Part shown: positions 10,712-21,960 of the stretch, in pieces
Layout of the letters: each line of letters begins with the position of its first letter
How positions within the stretch are numbered: position 1 is the first letter of the stretch
Assembly (NCBI GenBank): GCA_020746105.1
Contig: CM036632.1
Span: forward strand, 6,556,001-6,620,000
Reading direction: 5' to 3'
Origin: Trogon surrucura
Lineage: Eukaryota > Chordata > Aves > Trogoniformes > Trogonidae
Length of the DNA stretch: 64,000 nt
The notes under the pieces: model-generated
Seen by the model: only the letters and a program-made list of their open reading frames with translations
Database searches by the model: none
What the model was told of the DNA's origin: nothing
Made by a program: the position numbers and the translations under genes

Positions 10712-12729
10712 AAGAGCCTACTGTGCTAACACTATGTAAGGTTAGTCTTTTCCTCTTACGCATTGTTTGGAGGGATGTTAGTTTCAGAAGTGGTCTGCAG
10801 CCTTTTGGTAAATTATTTCATAGCATTGAGGGAAAGCTTTAACTGTTCAGTGACTTTCTACTAGCAAGCTCAGCCACACTAGAAAGGCAATAGCAATACT
10901 TGCCCTCTCTGGGCTTTTAAGGTCTCTTCCTTCCTTATTTTCTTCAGCATGTTTCTTTTCTAAGGCAAGTGAAAAAAAAGTCTTGAAACAGTACCTTAAA
11001 AAGGTGAGAAATTAAGCAGATCATACCATCTTGATGCCTTTATCTTGCTTAATTAAGAAGTTTGCCAGTAGTGATCTGGTATTTCCTAAAACGAGCATAC
11101 ATGAAGAACACTTTGAGCAACTTCAAAAGAATTTTCAGGCTAGATCAGGAAAAGATAAAGCCAGAAGTGGAAACTTTTAATACACTTTATAGCTCATTAC
11201 TTACAGGAAGCACATTGTTCCATAGGATTCTAATGAATTCTGCAGGATGAGGTTTCCAAAAGAAAAATAAAAAAAAAGGCACCTTCTGTATCTTAGAGGA
11301 CAGATCTCGGGGCTTTTGCAATTACAGAAGGTGCACAGTGGATGGGTATGGTCAAATCATCTAGAGTCTGCATCTGGGAAAAGTCTTTTTAAAGTTTCAG
11401 GTACGTACACTTGAGTTTCTGTAGCAACTTCCTAGTCTAGCTGCAAAAAGTGATAAAGGGAATGGTAAAAGTCTATCTTGTTTTCAGCTACCCTAGAAGG
11501 CAGAAATCCTGCGCTGTGTGTATCTAGCTGCAGGGAGGAGAGCAGGAACACGTTTGAATGACTAGGAATGAACATGGTAAAGTTAAATGCTGCTGCTCTC
11601 AGTCAGGCGGTGAGGCCAGCAAAGTGAGAGTAGTTACCAGTGACACTTGTCTGGAAAATCAATATTTGACAGACTCTTGATTAACTCAACTGAAGAAGTA
11701 ATCCTAAAAGCCTGGTTTTGGAAACTCTGGCTACTGGGTTGACTGTCAGTGGGCTGATGCTCTCAGAAGTGTTGTGGAACAGGAACATTTCATATTTGTA
11801 AAGCACCCAGAGGTGACAAGTGGCATCTGTCTACTGTTTAAAGAGTTCCCTGGTGTAAGCGAGCCCCTCCATGGTGACTAGAGAGCTGGGGGTTGTGCCC
11901 TAGGCTCAGTTTCAAGCCCAGACGTGCCATCCCCAAGTTAGCACCAGCCACAGCTGGGTGCACCTCTGTCAGAGTACGCTCACGTGCCGGTTGCCTCGCT
12001 GTTCTCCTCCATGGGGGATATATCCACCTGACAGCTCTTGTATTTCTCTCAGATTGTAAGGATAGCTTTACTGGATGTATGAACGTATTTTAGGCAGCAA
12101 GACATTTCCATCAGGACTGAAACACACGGGTAGGGAAGCGTGAACGTTTTTTTTCTCATGTCCAGGCAAGATATTTAAATATTGGGTTAGTTGCTCTTTG
12201 TATCTTTAGATATCCAGATACTCCTAAACTTGTGGTCACTGGACTTACTGAAAATCAAGAGGTGCCTGCCCTTGTGAGAGTTCCTACTCAGGCTTGAAAG
12301 TGAGGTTTGGACTGCTAAGTCACAAAGAGGCTTTTGCAAATGTTATATCTGTCTTTCTGCTTCTTTATAAATCAGCCTGCTTGGCCTGAACTGAATGTTT
12401 AAATAATAAACAGCTGAAGGACAGTCCGATTGCTTCTTTCTGAGTGTTTCCCTTTTGGAGTGCTTGGGGTCACATGGCATTTGCTCTGACCTTAAGGACC
12501 TGCTTTCTGGAGGCTTTTTTACGACGCTAACAAACCTCACATTTTAACTAGCCATTAAATAAGGCAGTCAGTGGTAACTATTCAGGACAGGGATTAGAAA
12601 AGTATTCTTACTGGGATACAAGATGGCTCTGTCCATGTGCTGGCCAGGGATGAAGGACTGGAAAACTGTGTGGTGGAAGAGACTATTAATGTGATTTTCC
12701 ACAACTTTCCTTGCAGCTGCATTTTTGAG
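10712..12729. other. no recognisable gene; unique sequence
   Basis: I see no gene. A short MIR/L2-tail-like phrase (catatttgtaaagcaccc, near 11790-11810) is too short to call. The remainder is unremarkable. Confidence 0.45.
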
Positions 12730-12744
12730 GAGAGAGAGAGAGAG
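12730..12744. repeat. (GA)n microsatellite
   Basis: This is an uninterrupted GA repeat of 15 bases. It is short and probably polymorphic. Confidence 0.9.
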
Positions 12745-12968
12745 ATGGCTAGGCTTGCAGTAACATGTTGTGCCGTCATAAATGCTACAGCCACCATCTG
12801 TTTCCAGCCCACGACTTGAAAGAAAACTGAGCAGTAATCTCATAATTCACATGAGCATTTTACACTTCTGAACCCTTCCCAACCTTTGTCTAATAATGAG
12901 GGGAGTGCATGGTGCTAAGGTTTGTATTTTTCCTGCACGTATTAGTGTTTATTTGTATGTCTCTTTCT

Positions 12969-12998
12969 GTTTTGTTGTTTTGTTTTGTTTTGTTTTTT
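12969..12998. repeat. (GTTTT)n simple repeat
   Basis: There are four to five near-perfect GTTTT units with one GTT interruption, ending in a T run. The phenylalanine/leucine-rich translations nearby come from this repeat and are not genes. Confidence 0.9.
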
Positions 12999-13070
12999 CT
13001 GTGGCCCATAAAAAAATTTCCCTGGGAGGAAAATCAGACCAGCTCCACAGTCAAAAGAAATGTAATAAAG

Positions 13071-13120
13071 GCAAAAATCCCAATTCCATTGACCTTGCTG
13101 GCAAAATTCTCCAGGACAAG
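13071..13120. repeat. palindromic sauropsid MITE-like relic, fragment (copy 7)
   Basis: 'gcaaaaatcccaattccatt' followed by 'gaccttgctggcaaaattct' resembles the remembered gcaaaactcccattgacttcaatgggagttttgc palindrome, with gcaaaa and a distal aaaatt still flanking the centre. It lies just 3' (in minus orientation) of the hAT relic. Confidence 0.45.
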
Positions 13121-13304
13121 GTGCATTTAACATTCCTTGCTGTGTCTGTCGTAGTTACTTGTTGGTTAAAAGAAGGAAAGACATTAGAAAGTGAAGAGGC
13201 AGGTTGCAGAACTGCCCTTTCCCTGCAGAAACAGAGCTGCTAGAATAGCTGGACATGCGCATTTTAAACCCGCACCATCAGATAGGATGGTAATGGTGGG
13301 TTGG

Positions 13305-13744
13305 ATTTTAATGAAAACAAATTCTTCTGCTAATCTTCGCTTCGGGCTGGCCCTCCATGGGATTAAGGATACCACCTGCTGTGCCAAAGACACGCTCAGG
13401 TTCGAGGCTGCTGGTGGGTGGGAAGAGCACAAACATCCGAGTGACTCTGGGGAGCGATCGCAGTCTGTCCTGCTGCAGTGCCCTCAGGGAAGCCAAAGAG
13501 TTGAGATCATTTAGTTGATGGAAATACTGCTCCCCTTCAGCCTGCAAAGCAAGGCTAGCGTCATTAAGGATTTCTTTCTGACTGTTCTGCAAATCCAAGG
13601 GCTGCTGTTTCTCTGGGCCTCCTCTCGTCTTTGGACCCAATTTGCACGACTCCTCCTAGCACAGCCAACCTGGCTGCATGAACTCCTGCTCTCCTCTGGC
13701 CTTAGAAACAATGACTTTCATCGTCTCAACCAGACTGCAGAGTT
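13305..13744 (-). pseudogene. hAT-superfamily transposase fossil, C-terminal dimerisation domain
   Basis: The minus strand is open for about 145 codons between TAAs at about 13744 and 13305, with one internal TAG at 13656-13658. Near its end it reads RVTRMFVLFPPTSS, then LEPERVFGTAGGI (13368-13421), then ISRRICFH. This follows the hAT C-terminal dimerisation signature: hydrophobic helix, P.TS..SERVFS.AG.I, then a segment ending near (V/I).LH. An acidic/aromatic stretch (EGEQYFHQL) about 35 residues upstream fits the usual E..YL..... segment. ZBED-type genes share this fold. The N-terminal BED finger, the catalytic acidic residues and the inverted ends are not visible. The serine of SERVF is proline here. 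It is most likely an inactive relic; domestication is possible but unsupported. Confidence 0.72.
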
Positions 13745-14378
13745 AAGGATGAAAGGGCTTCTCATTTCATATATCCCGCTGCTGCTAGAACTATAAATCC
13801 TTGATGGACTGAGTTTATAGCAAACTGCTACTGCAAACAAGTGAATCTTATTTTGTGTTGTCATATGTATGGTCAAACTGTCCAAGAAGTTGCCAAACAA
13901 AGAACTGAGCTGCTGCTGAGCAACCCATTTGAACTCTTCTCATTTTATTTAAAAATAATAAATGACTGTCAATCAAAGGAACTTATTTTGACATGTGTTA
14001 CCTGATGGGCGATCCTTGGTATCTCCAAGATCTGTCTGTAAGTAGAAGAAAGCTACCAGCTGTTGCCAGGTCCAACAAACATGACATGAAGTTCCACAAA
14101 GAAAGGTTTGTGGGCTCACTAGGGTTGGGGATAGTTTAAGGGCTGCCTCCTTTTTTAGCTGCTACTTACTGTCCTGAATGTGTTTAATCAAGTAACAAGG
14201 GTGTACAGAGGCCACATCCAGCCATGTAGATCTCTGCTTGAATCAGTGACAAAGCTTCGTTGACCTGTACATGACAGTGGCCCTTCTTCTGTCTTGCAGT
14301 TTGATCAAAGATGAATTGTTAGTGGATCTCTGGGGTCTGGAAAGCTGGCCCGTGCCTGTTTTGGTGCCTTGTGATGGT
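13745..14378. other. possible 5' remainder of the hAT relic, otherwise unique
   Basis: On the minus strand, 13718-13900 is open in another frame (KIHLFAVAVCYKLSPSRIYS), which could be more transposase after a frameshift, but I see no diagnostic motif. I recognise nothing else here. Confidence 0.3.
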
Positions 14379-14396
14379 AGCTAATTAATTATAGCT
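14379..14396. promoter_or_regulatory. homeodomain-type motif TAATTAATTA in a near-palindrome
   Basis: An 18-base near-palindrome agct-aattaatta-tagct contains tandem TAAT cores (14382-14391), as bound by dimerising homeodomain proteins. It stands in otherwise GC-moderate sequence. The motif is visible; function is inference. Confidence 0.2.
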
Positions 14397-14621
14397 GGGG
14401 GCGTTGGGAGCCGTCATATTAAGCGACCTTTCCCTGCTTACTCCTGTCCTGCCAGATTCGATCTCTGAAGTGTCCCACCCCCTCCTCTGTGGTTTATGGC
14501 CACATCTGGAGAGTCTACCCTGCACACGTGCTGGTGGGAGCCTTCTCCAGGCCGGCACACACGTCGTGGCCTTTGGTGCCTGTGGAGTTATGAGCATCTT
14601 TCCCGATGCTTGTTTTTGCAT

Positions 14622-14645
14622 GAGAGGGAGAGAGAGAGAGAGGGG
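14622..14645. repeat. (GA)n microsatellite
   Basis: This is a GA-rich tract with about seven uninterrupted units followed by a G run. It is a simple repeat of purines only. Confidence 0.85.
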
Positions 14646-16282
14646 GCATGGGAAGGGCAATGGCAGGGAAGGCCTCTGACATGAAATTCCCAGGAACAGG
14701 ATTTGCACATTTTATGACCGTTCAGATGGAAATGCAACGGAGCTGAATTATTCCTCCTTAATCCTGCTTTCTCACTTTCTCCCAGCAGCCTCCTCCCCTT
14801 GAGTTAGGTAGTGCAGAAGCTTATAAACAAATCCCACCGCGTGAAAAATAGCAAAAGGGAGGGCTGGGGAAAGAACCTGGGTTAGGGCTGTGATGGATAG
14901 ACAGGTGGAAGGCAGGCACCAGAAGGGAGGTTGAATGGTAAAAGCCTTTGATGGAAACACTAAAGAGCTATTGAAAATCCAAGGGGTGGGGGGAGGGAGG
15001 AGAAAGAATAGCAGGAGGAGGGAAAGCAAGGGAGCCGTGCCCCCCTTCCCCCCCGCCCTCTTTCTCAGGATGTTGAAAGTATTTGTCCTTCGTTACAAAA
15101 TGATTGAACTACCGCCAGGCCAGGCCACCCTTCCAGCCCTTGCACTGGGAAACTGGCACTTCTGAAAACCTCGTCGCCTCTCAAATTTTATAGCTTTCCC
15201 TTTTTGTGGGAGTTTTTGTGTTGTGCTACTTGCAGGATTGTTTTCAGATTTGCCGCGTATCAAAGAAACTATATTTTGTTGCTCTGACAAACACAGAGTC
15301 CAGGTAATGAAAGGAAGAATTGCAAAATAAAGGCCAATTTTTTATCAGAATACCCAGCTGTCTGCCTTTTATTGACTCAGAATTTCATGCATTTGGTATT
15401 CATGATGTTGCATTAATATTCCTTTGGTTTATCTCTAGCATTTTATGAAGGAGGAATTTCATCCTGTAAATAAAGCTTCTGCTTTTCTGGTGTCTCTGTG
15501 TGCACAAAAGGAGACCGTGTTCTTCATAGTCAGAATAGTGAGGATGATCCTGTTATATCGTAATTAAAATGTTTTTTGCATCAGGAGACTGCAGACACAG
15601 TGAGAAAAGATAATCTTTCCCTTTTTCAGAATGGTCCCTGAAGTTCTGCGATGTCTTTGTCCTGCAGGATCTACAGATGGGAAGAGCTATTGGCGGTCTG
15701 CATACGAGACTGTTATTGCTGCCAGAGTCTGTATTTATAACATGTATTTATATGTGTATGTATTTATATAAGCCTGATGCTCGGGGAGGACTGAAGCCGT
15801 GCGCCTCCTCAAGAATTAGATCTGGGTGTCTGTAGATACGTCCTCCACCCAGGCTTTTGGTAACCAGGGGAGGACCCAGGGCCACGGTGGCTGCCTGATG
15901 CCACTCATGTGCCACTGCTGTCAGAAAGGCCGATGAGCTTGAGGTGCCCTGGCCAGGTGGGGTGAGCAGGGTCCTGCCTGTCCCCTGGGTGAGGGCACGT
16001 CTTCCCTCCCCATCGCTGTGTCGCCCGCCACGCAGCCCCAAGGGCGCTCCTCCGCGTAAACAGTGCAGACAGTCAGCTGTCTGTTGCCTCCAAGATTAGA
16101 TCCTGGGATTAGGTCTCTGATGGTCTGGACGTGACATATAATTAAAATGGGCCTAGGGGAGCAGGGAGGCAATGTGCAACCCATACCCAGCCAAATACTG
16201 GGGGGGCCGTGCTCGCTCACAGACCCACTGTGGCAGAACGCAAATTTCTCTGCTAACTGCACTTTCCACCTCAGTACCTGCA
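14646..16282. other. unique sequence with a small CpG cluster
   Basis: A purine-rich, G-rich stretch lies at about 14980-15040. Positions 15770-16060 are GC-rich, with eight CpGs between 15997 and 16056. That is dense for avian intergenic DNA but far below CpG-island size. I recognise no exon, although both strands are open there because stops are rare at high GC. Confidence 0.4.
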
Positions 16283-16430
16283 GTGCCTGGTTACATTCAT
16301 TAATGTTTGCAATGCCCCGAGAGGGGCAACGTGACCTTTATCCCCAGTTCCAAAAGAAGAGAAAGGGGTAAGTGATTTGCGGAAGGAGAGATGCGAAGTC
16401 GCTGGAGATGGTGCTTCAGTCTTCTGCCTT
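16283..16430 (+). repeat. MIR SINE relic, plus orientation
   Basis: Decayed MIR order is visible: 'ttacattcattaatgtttgc', 'gaccttta tcccc', 'aagagaaaggggtaagtgat', 'ttgcggaagg', then 'gaagtcgctgg'. The best segment is ggtaagtgatttgc against the consensus ggttaagtgacttgc. Boundaries are approximate. Confidence 0.65.
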
Positions 16431-17124
16431 CAAAGGAATTTGCTGCAGTGACCAACGCAAACAGTCCCTGCTGTTCCAGAGCCGGCCCGTGGCGTGTCAT
16501 TCGCACTTTGTATCTGAGATGCTGTATCTGGGAAGGTATCGCTGTCCTTGCAGACTAACTTTTAGTTCTTGAGCGTGGGTGAACGCTTGTCATCGTGCCA
16601 GGATGACACAAAGTCTAGAAGTTATGATGGCAATTTAGGTCATGGTATAACGGGCGAAAAATGCTGCCTCAGAAGTGTCCCCGTTTAGTGTCACTCCTAG
16701 TGATTAGCTAAGCTGCAGGACAAGGCTGTGGCAAAGATCAGGTTGTAGCTGATATGAATCATGCCTTGAAATAACACTTTCCTTCTTACATTGTGAAAAT
16801 GGCAGAGGTATGGGAAGTGAGGGAAAACGAGATTTCCCTGGAGGTTAAAGATTTTCCTTTAATCAGCTTTCATAATGTTAATTAAACGTTTGGAACAATG
16901 GCTCAGTCTTGGGATCCGCCTGCTCTTGCATAACTATCTCACAATGCCGTTTTCACTTTCATGTTTATTTGCCAGCACAATTCGAAGCGAGAACTGAGCA
17001 AAACTCCCGCACCAAGGAGCTGCTTAGGCTTTGGGAAAAATTGACTCCCTCTCTTACCTCTCCTCTAGAGAGAAGACCTAAACTCTCCCCTCCTGAGAAG
17101 GAGCAGCCTAGAGGATCACAGCAC

Positions 17125-17190
17125 TTTATCGTCATTACCCCATCTGCAAATGGGGCTAATAAAAACTTACTGGTATTTTGAGGCTGGTAC
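17125..17190 (-). repeat. MIR SINE fragment, minus orientation
   Basis: 'accccatctgcaaatggggc' followed by 'taataaaaacttactggta' and 'ttttgagg' matches the reverse complement of the MIR core (tccccatctgtaaaatggggataataatacttacctacctca). Confidence 0.55.
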
Positions 17191-20100
17191 GTATAAATAG
17201 ACACCCACCCATATGGAGAAATGGGTGTGTTTATAGAGATCAGGACACGGATAGTTATATTCCGGGTAGGTAAGATACATTACAGTGCCACTTGTTCCCT
17301 GACTTTTTTGCTCTTTCTGCAGTGTAGTTGCTATGTGCCCATGGGAGCCATCATTTCTGGTCCTTTGGGCAATGGGCTTAATATAACCCAGGCTTGTATC
17401 ACACACACAGAGCACTCAGGGGATGAGAAAATTTGGGGAATGGTTCACAGACGGGGGATGACATTGATTTCCCCAGGGACCTCACCCCATGTGAGGGGAA
17501 ACTGTGCTGGGCATGTTTCCACAGCCCGGGAGGTCCTCTCGGTGCCGGACTGGGATGTCTCGCCTGGTGGTCTGAGACGTGTTGGTGTGTCCCAGAGCTG
17601 CTCTGGCGATGTGCTGGGAGCACCCACCAGCCACACACATGCATGTGCATATAGAGCCACAGCCCAGCCACCTTTGTTCTTTGAGTTAGAAAAGACTCCT
17701 GTCAAAAATAAAGTATTAAAACTTAGAAATGTCAGATGCTATGAGAAAAAAAAGAAAGAGAGAACCTATTATGTTTTAGGTCAAAGTGTTATCTAACCCA
17801 AGATTTTTAAATATGTGCAAAATGCGGTTTCTGCAGAAGGGCCATTAATCAGCCACTGGAAGAACTGCCCTTTTTAAGCTGCAAAGATGAAAACAAAAAG
17901 CTGTGAGTGCCAGGGCAGCTCTACTTTCCCATTGTACCGACGGCAGGTCTCGGCACAGGAGGGCACCTATATCCACGCAGGCTCTCACTTCCCTAGCAAC
18001 ATGTTAACATCTTCGCAAAAGCTGTTTAAATACGCTGAGCCGCTTGCCACGCAAGCTCTACATGGCAGTTTCCCTGTTGACACATGCTTTTGTCTGCTTA
18101 GAGGAGGTGCTCTGTAAACATAGATGTTAGACGGTTTTTATGTTACTTATTTCTGATTCATCGGTTCTAAATTAGTGGCTCAGAGGCACATACCTTTCGT
18201 ACAGGCAGGGAAGGAATTGCCTCTCTTCTCCCCACCTTTGCTTTGGAAACTTTGACCTGCTAAGATCACAAACTGGAGGAAATCTCGGAGGCGAAGTCCC
18301 AGGTACTGCCAGCAGTAAAAGCCTGGAGTAAACAGATTAGGTGTGTTTGAAAGATGTTTTATCTTGGACTATCTGGCTCAGTTTCTATATGCCACAGGCA
18401 AGATTAATCAATTTCAAGACTGATTTTGATAGTGTGAAGGCTTCTTCCTTAATATAGGAAATCACTGTGTAATTAACATTTATTTTTTTTCTGTTTGGCA
18501 GTACAGGACATGAGGAATCGAAACTTCTTCTCCACACCCCTTTGATTAGCACAGGAGTGGCACGAGGAATTCTTTTTCTCTTGGTCATTCGGGGCAACCT
18601 TTGAGCCGAGCTTTTCCACCCTGTTCCCATTAGGAAGCTGCAGAGGCCAGCGAGCGAGCCCTCAGCCAGCTGGGAGCCGTCAGCTACCTTCAAAGCCTTG
18701 GCCAGCCCTTCTGTGATAAATCTATGGTGAGGTGTGTAATGCGCGTGGTATCAGCCCTGGATCCCACACAGTTCCTGTCCCAGCAGGGATGGGTTTTTTT
18801 AAAATTTTTTTTTTTTTTAAACATTGGAACAAAAAAGGGAAAATCCATTTCTTAAACTTTTAAGTTACTTTTTGGAACAGTCACGGGTATTGGGATTGGG
18901 TCTTCCTTGTCTTTAAGTGAGGGCCACTGGCTGTAGGTTTTACCAGCCGTTTGCAGGAGCAGGGTGGCAAAACCCTGGAGGCTGAGCTGCTCCCTCGTGG
19001 ATCCTTCCTTGCAGATGGCAAAGGACATTGTTGATTTACACACGAAAGAAATGCAGAATCCTGTCTGCACATTTTGGGCTCGGACAAATGAAAATTTTGT
19101 CGTCAGTCTGGCTTGGCATCACCTTTCCAATTCTCCTTTATTTTCTCTCCCTGTGAATCATCTCTCCATTTCATTTCTCTTTTGTTTGTTCCATAATTGC
19201 TGGCTTAACCTGGAGGCACGAGGCTTCCTTGTGGAAACATCACCACGCTGTCAGTCAGCGAAGGAGAGGTGGTACAGCTGGTACAGTCCTTCCTCCCTCT
19301 CAGGAGTGAGTGAATCATCCCTTGAATATGCAATATCATCCAGGACAGCAGCCAGGATCCTCAACAGGCACATGAATTCCAGCATCTCTGGAAATATTAT
19401 TTCCACATTTTGGGCAGACTAAGAGACAGTAAGTAAATAAGTAAGCTGTGGCATTTGCAATCTCTGTAGTTTTATTGAAAGTGATTGCCTGTGCTCTAAA
19501 TGCTTGTGTGGGTATCAAAAATACAAAGAGAAAAGCATCTATCCTCGATCTGATACTGCCCAAGGCAGCTTCACAGTATGGCCCATTTAATGTCATTGAG
19601 CAGTCCATTGAACAGTTAAGAACCCACCAGCAACAGTAGCTGCCTGCTTTCCTCCCCAAAACTCCCATGAACTGATGCATCCCAAGCCTTCTCCATTGTG
19701 GGCTTCTGTGTTTCTCCTCTGAAAGAGTCAGTGCTGTCGCTCGGCCCCACGTGGAGATGTTTCCCATCACCCAGGAGCACAGGAGCAGCAAAAGGCAGAC
19801 GGGCTCCTTCCCTCAGCCGAGTTCTGGTTCAAAAGTGTTTCCCCTCCAAGGAAAAGGCCAATTTCTCCTAGTTGCTCCTGGGCTGTGGGTGGGATCTAGC
19901 CAGGGAATCAGGGAAATTCACTGTGCAATCAGGTAGTCCACAATACACCATTTTATAACATCGACTGGTTTTCTTAATCTCTTGTGTGCTGTGCTCACGA
20001 ATTCAATAAAACTGTCCCAAATGAATATACAATTAGATTTTGCTGTTGAGCTCATGAGAAATACAACGGGAGATGTATTTCTCTGTTCTGATGGAGCAGA

Positions 20101-21089
20101 GAAATGCTGGTCAGGAGGGTGACGACGTTGTTTTCTCTGCTCTGTTATTAATACCAATAGCTAAGACTTTTTCTGCTTTGTTTTTGTGCCAAGGTTATAG
20201 CTTCACATTAACCTTCATCAGTCCTTCTGACGATAATGGTGAAACACCATTAAAATTATCTTCCTATATGTTTAAACTACTCTGGCACTTTTCCAGGCAG
20301 TATTTGTGCCCCTGTTTGTGCTGCAGACCCTAGTGACCCTAGAATACTTTTATTTACGACAGCATAAGCATCATTTCCATGGCAACATGCTTTTCAAGCT
20401 GCAGATTGAGGATTGCAATTTCCTCAGCAATAGAAGAAGCAATGGTGGATTTTTTTTTCCTAATCAGCTAGTAGCAACTTTCATGTGCAAAATGATCATC
20501 CACGACAAATTGTTTAAAAGCTACATTATAATCAAGGCAATTTTAGAGCTCAGCATGGTTAGCCTAAATATAAAAGAGTTAGATCCAGTCATTCAGTAGA
20601 AATGGAGATCATACAATGATATTTTCACTGCCACCTTAGTAAATTGGCTTCAACTTGCTCTGCGATGCAGCCTGATGAGGAACTGAGCAGTTTACTTCAC
20701 CAGAAGGACACTTTATTTACAGGGAGACACAACACAATTATAATCCTATATGGTTTCGGACAGCGCTTTCCCATATTGGAAGAGGCGGCAAAGCCTGTTT
20801 GAAAACGGTCCAAGCTATCAACAAAGGAATGCTATTAACAGATACGCTGGTTAGCGGCTCGTGTGAAATTGCACTTAGTGCTTTCTGCCTTCGGAGAGCA
20901 CCGGGGTGGAGCTGATCCCCGAGATGGAAAAGCAACCCGTGCATGCACACATGCCAGCAGAGCCCTTCCCGTTGTTGTAGGCAGAAACACAGAACTGAGT
21001 CTATGGGGAAACATCTCTCAGCAGCGCCGCGGTGTTGCTTCCCTCCCCAAAGTCAGTTTCCAAAAGTGATGTGTTGTCACGCTGCAAAT
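17191..21089. other. no recognisable gene; unique sequence with long chance frames
   Basis: The longest plus-strand frame here (17221-17796, 191 codons) runs through a locally GC-rich stretch and is overlapped by open frames on the other strand. Its translation has no domain I recognise, so I do not call it a gene. Frames at 18964-19422 (+) and 19336-19791 (-) overlap in the same way. A T run lies at about 18808-18819. Confidence 0.45.
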
Positions 21090-21205
21090 AGGGAAGCCGA
21101 GGTGCAGAAAGATGCAATGATGTGTCCGAGGTTGCCCTCGTTGACAGTCAGAGGAGCTGCCTGGAGTTCCTGGACACCTCCCTGTCACCAGGGGCCATGA
21201 CCCAT
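21090..21205 (+). repeat. MIR SINE relic, plus orientation
   Basis: 'aaatagggaagccgaggtgc', 'agaaagatgcaatgatgtgt', 'ccgaggttgccctcgttgac' and 'agtcagagg' follow the MIR consensus order (gaggaaactgaggcac, agagaggttaagtgacttg, cccaaggtcacacagct, agtggcagagc). It is strongly diverged. Confidence 0.55.
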
Positions 21206-21611
21206 TGATCAGAGTAAGGTGTCTGAAAGATGGAGCCGTCCCTGGCTCAGCCATCTTAGTGCCCAGCACCGCTGGGAACATTGCTACTCGCTGGAGGACA
21301 ACGCTTCTCACAGCTGCTCTTCTCACCATGTCTCACTGGCAGAAAATTTGCATTAAAAAATACTGCTTTAAGAAATTCAGAAAAAGGTGAAGATTTTCTT
21401 TCCTGTTGGTTTGTCCTTGAGAGCAGTGAAATCTCGCTTCATATCCAGGCAGGATTTGATGCTGACCTGGCCAAGCCCAGGGAGCTGCTATGCCCCCCGA
21501 CAGGTGGGCTGAGCAGAACTGACTCATGCCTCTCTATGCTATTAGTTACTCATGTTTCCAATTTCCAAGTTAGACTTTATTGATGAGGGTGTCACTGTAG
21601 AATTACCAGAG

Positions 21612-21647
21612 ATAAATTATCTCAAAGAAATAAATTATCTCAAAGAA
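21612..21647. repeat. perfect 18-base tandem duplication
   Basis: The unit ataaattatctcaaagaa occurs twice, head to tail and without mismatch (21612-21629 and 21630-21647). Perfect identity suggests a recent duplication, or a small allele difference. Confidence 0.95.
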
Positions 21648-21889
21648 AATGGAAGTTGCTATTGCTTTTTTTCCACCAGAATTATTTGGGGTGGCAGGTA
21701 AATAAATATTAAACTACATTCTGTAATACTAGAGGTATGGCTGGTCATTAACTCTCCTGGGGGAAGCTGAGTAAACGCTACTTTTAAACACTAGGTTTTT
21801 CATACCAGGGACCAGTTCAGTTAAGCTTCTAGGCTGTTCGATACTGGACGAAGCACACTAGCTCAACATCGAAAGCTTTTAGGGCATCA

Positions 21890-21960
21890 AGAACTGCAAG
21901 AAGCCCTGGACTAGACGACCTTTAAAGGTCTCTTCCAGTCCAAACTATTCTATGATTCTA
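21890..21960 (+). mobile_element. CR1 LINE 3' end
   Basis: The bird CR1 3' terminus is clear: 'ctggactagacgacctttaa', 'aggtctcttccagtccaaac', then 'tattctatgattcta'. Only the non-coding 3' tail is recognisable. The element is severely 5'-truncated, as most CR1 copies are, so there is no reverse transcriptase here. Confidence 0.92.

Noticed and set aside
12896..13243. 115-codon hydrophobic plus frame resembling a membrane segment
   Set aside because: The hydrophobic stretch is the translation of the (GTTTT)n simple repeat.
19336..19791. 151-codon minus-strand frame overlapping a 152-codon plus frame
   Set aside because: Mutual overlap and lack of any recognisable motif suggest chance.
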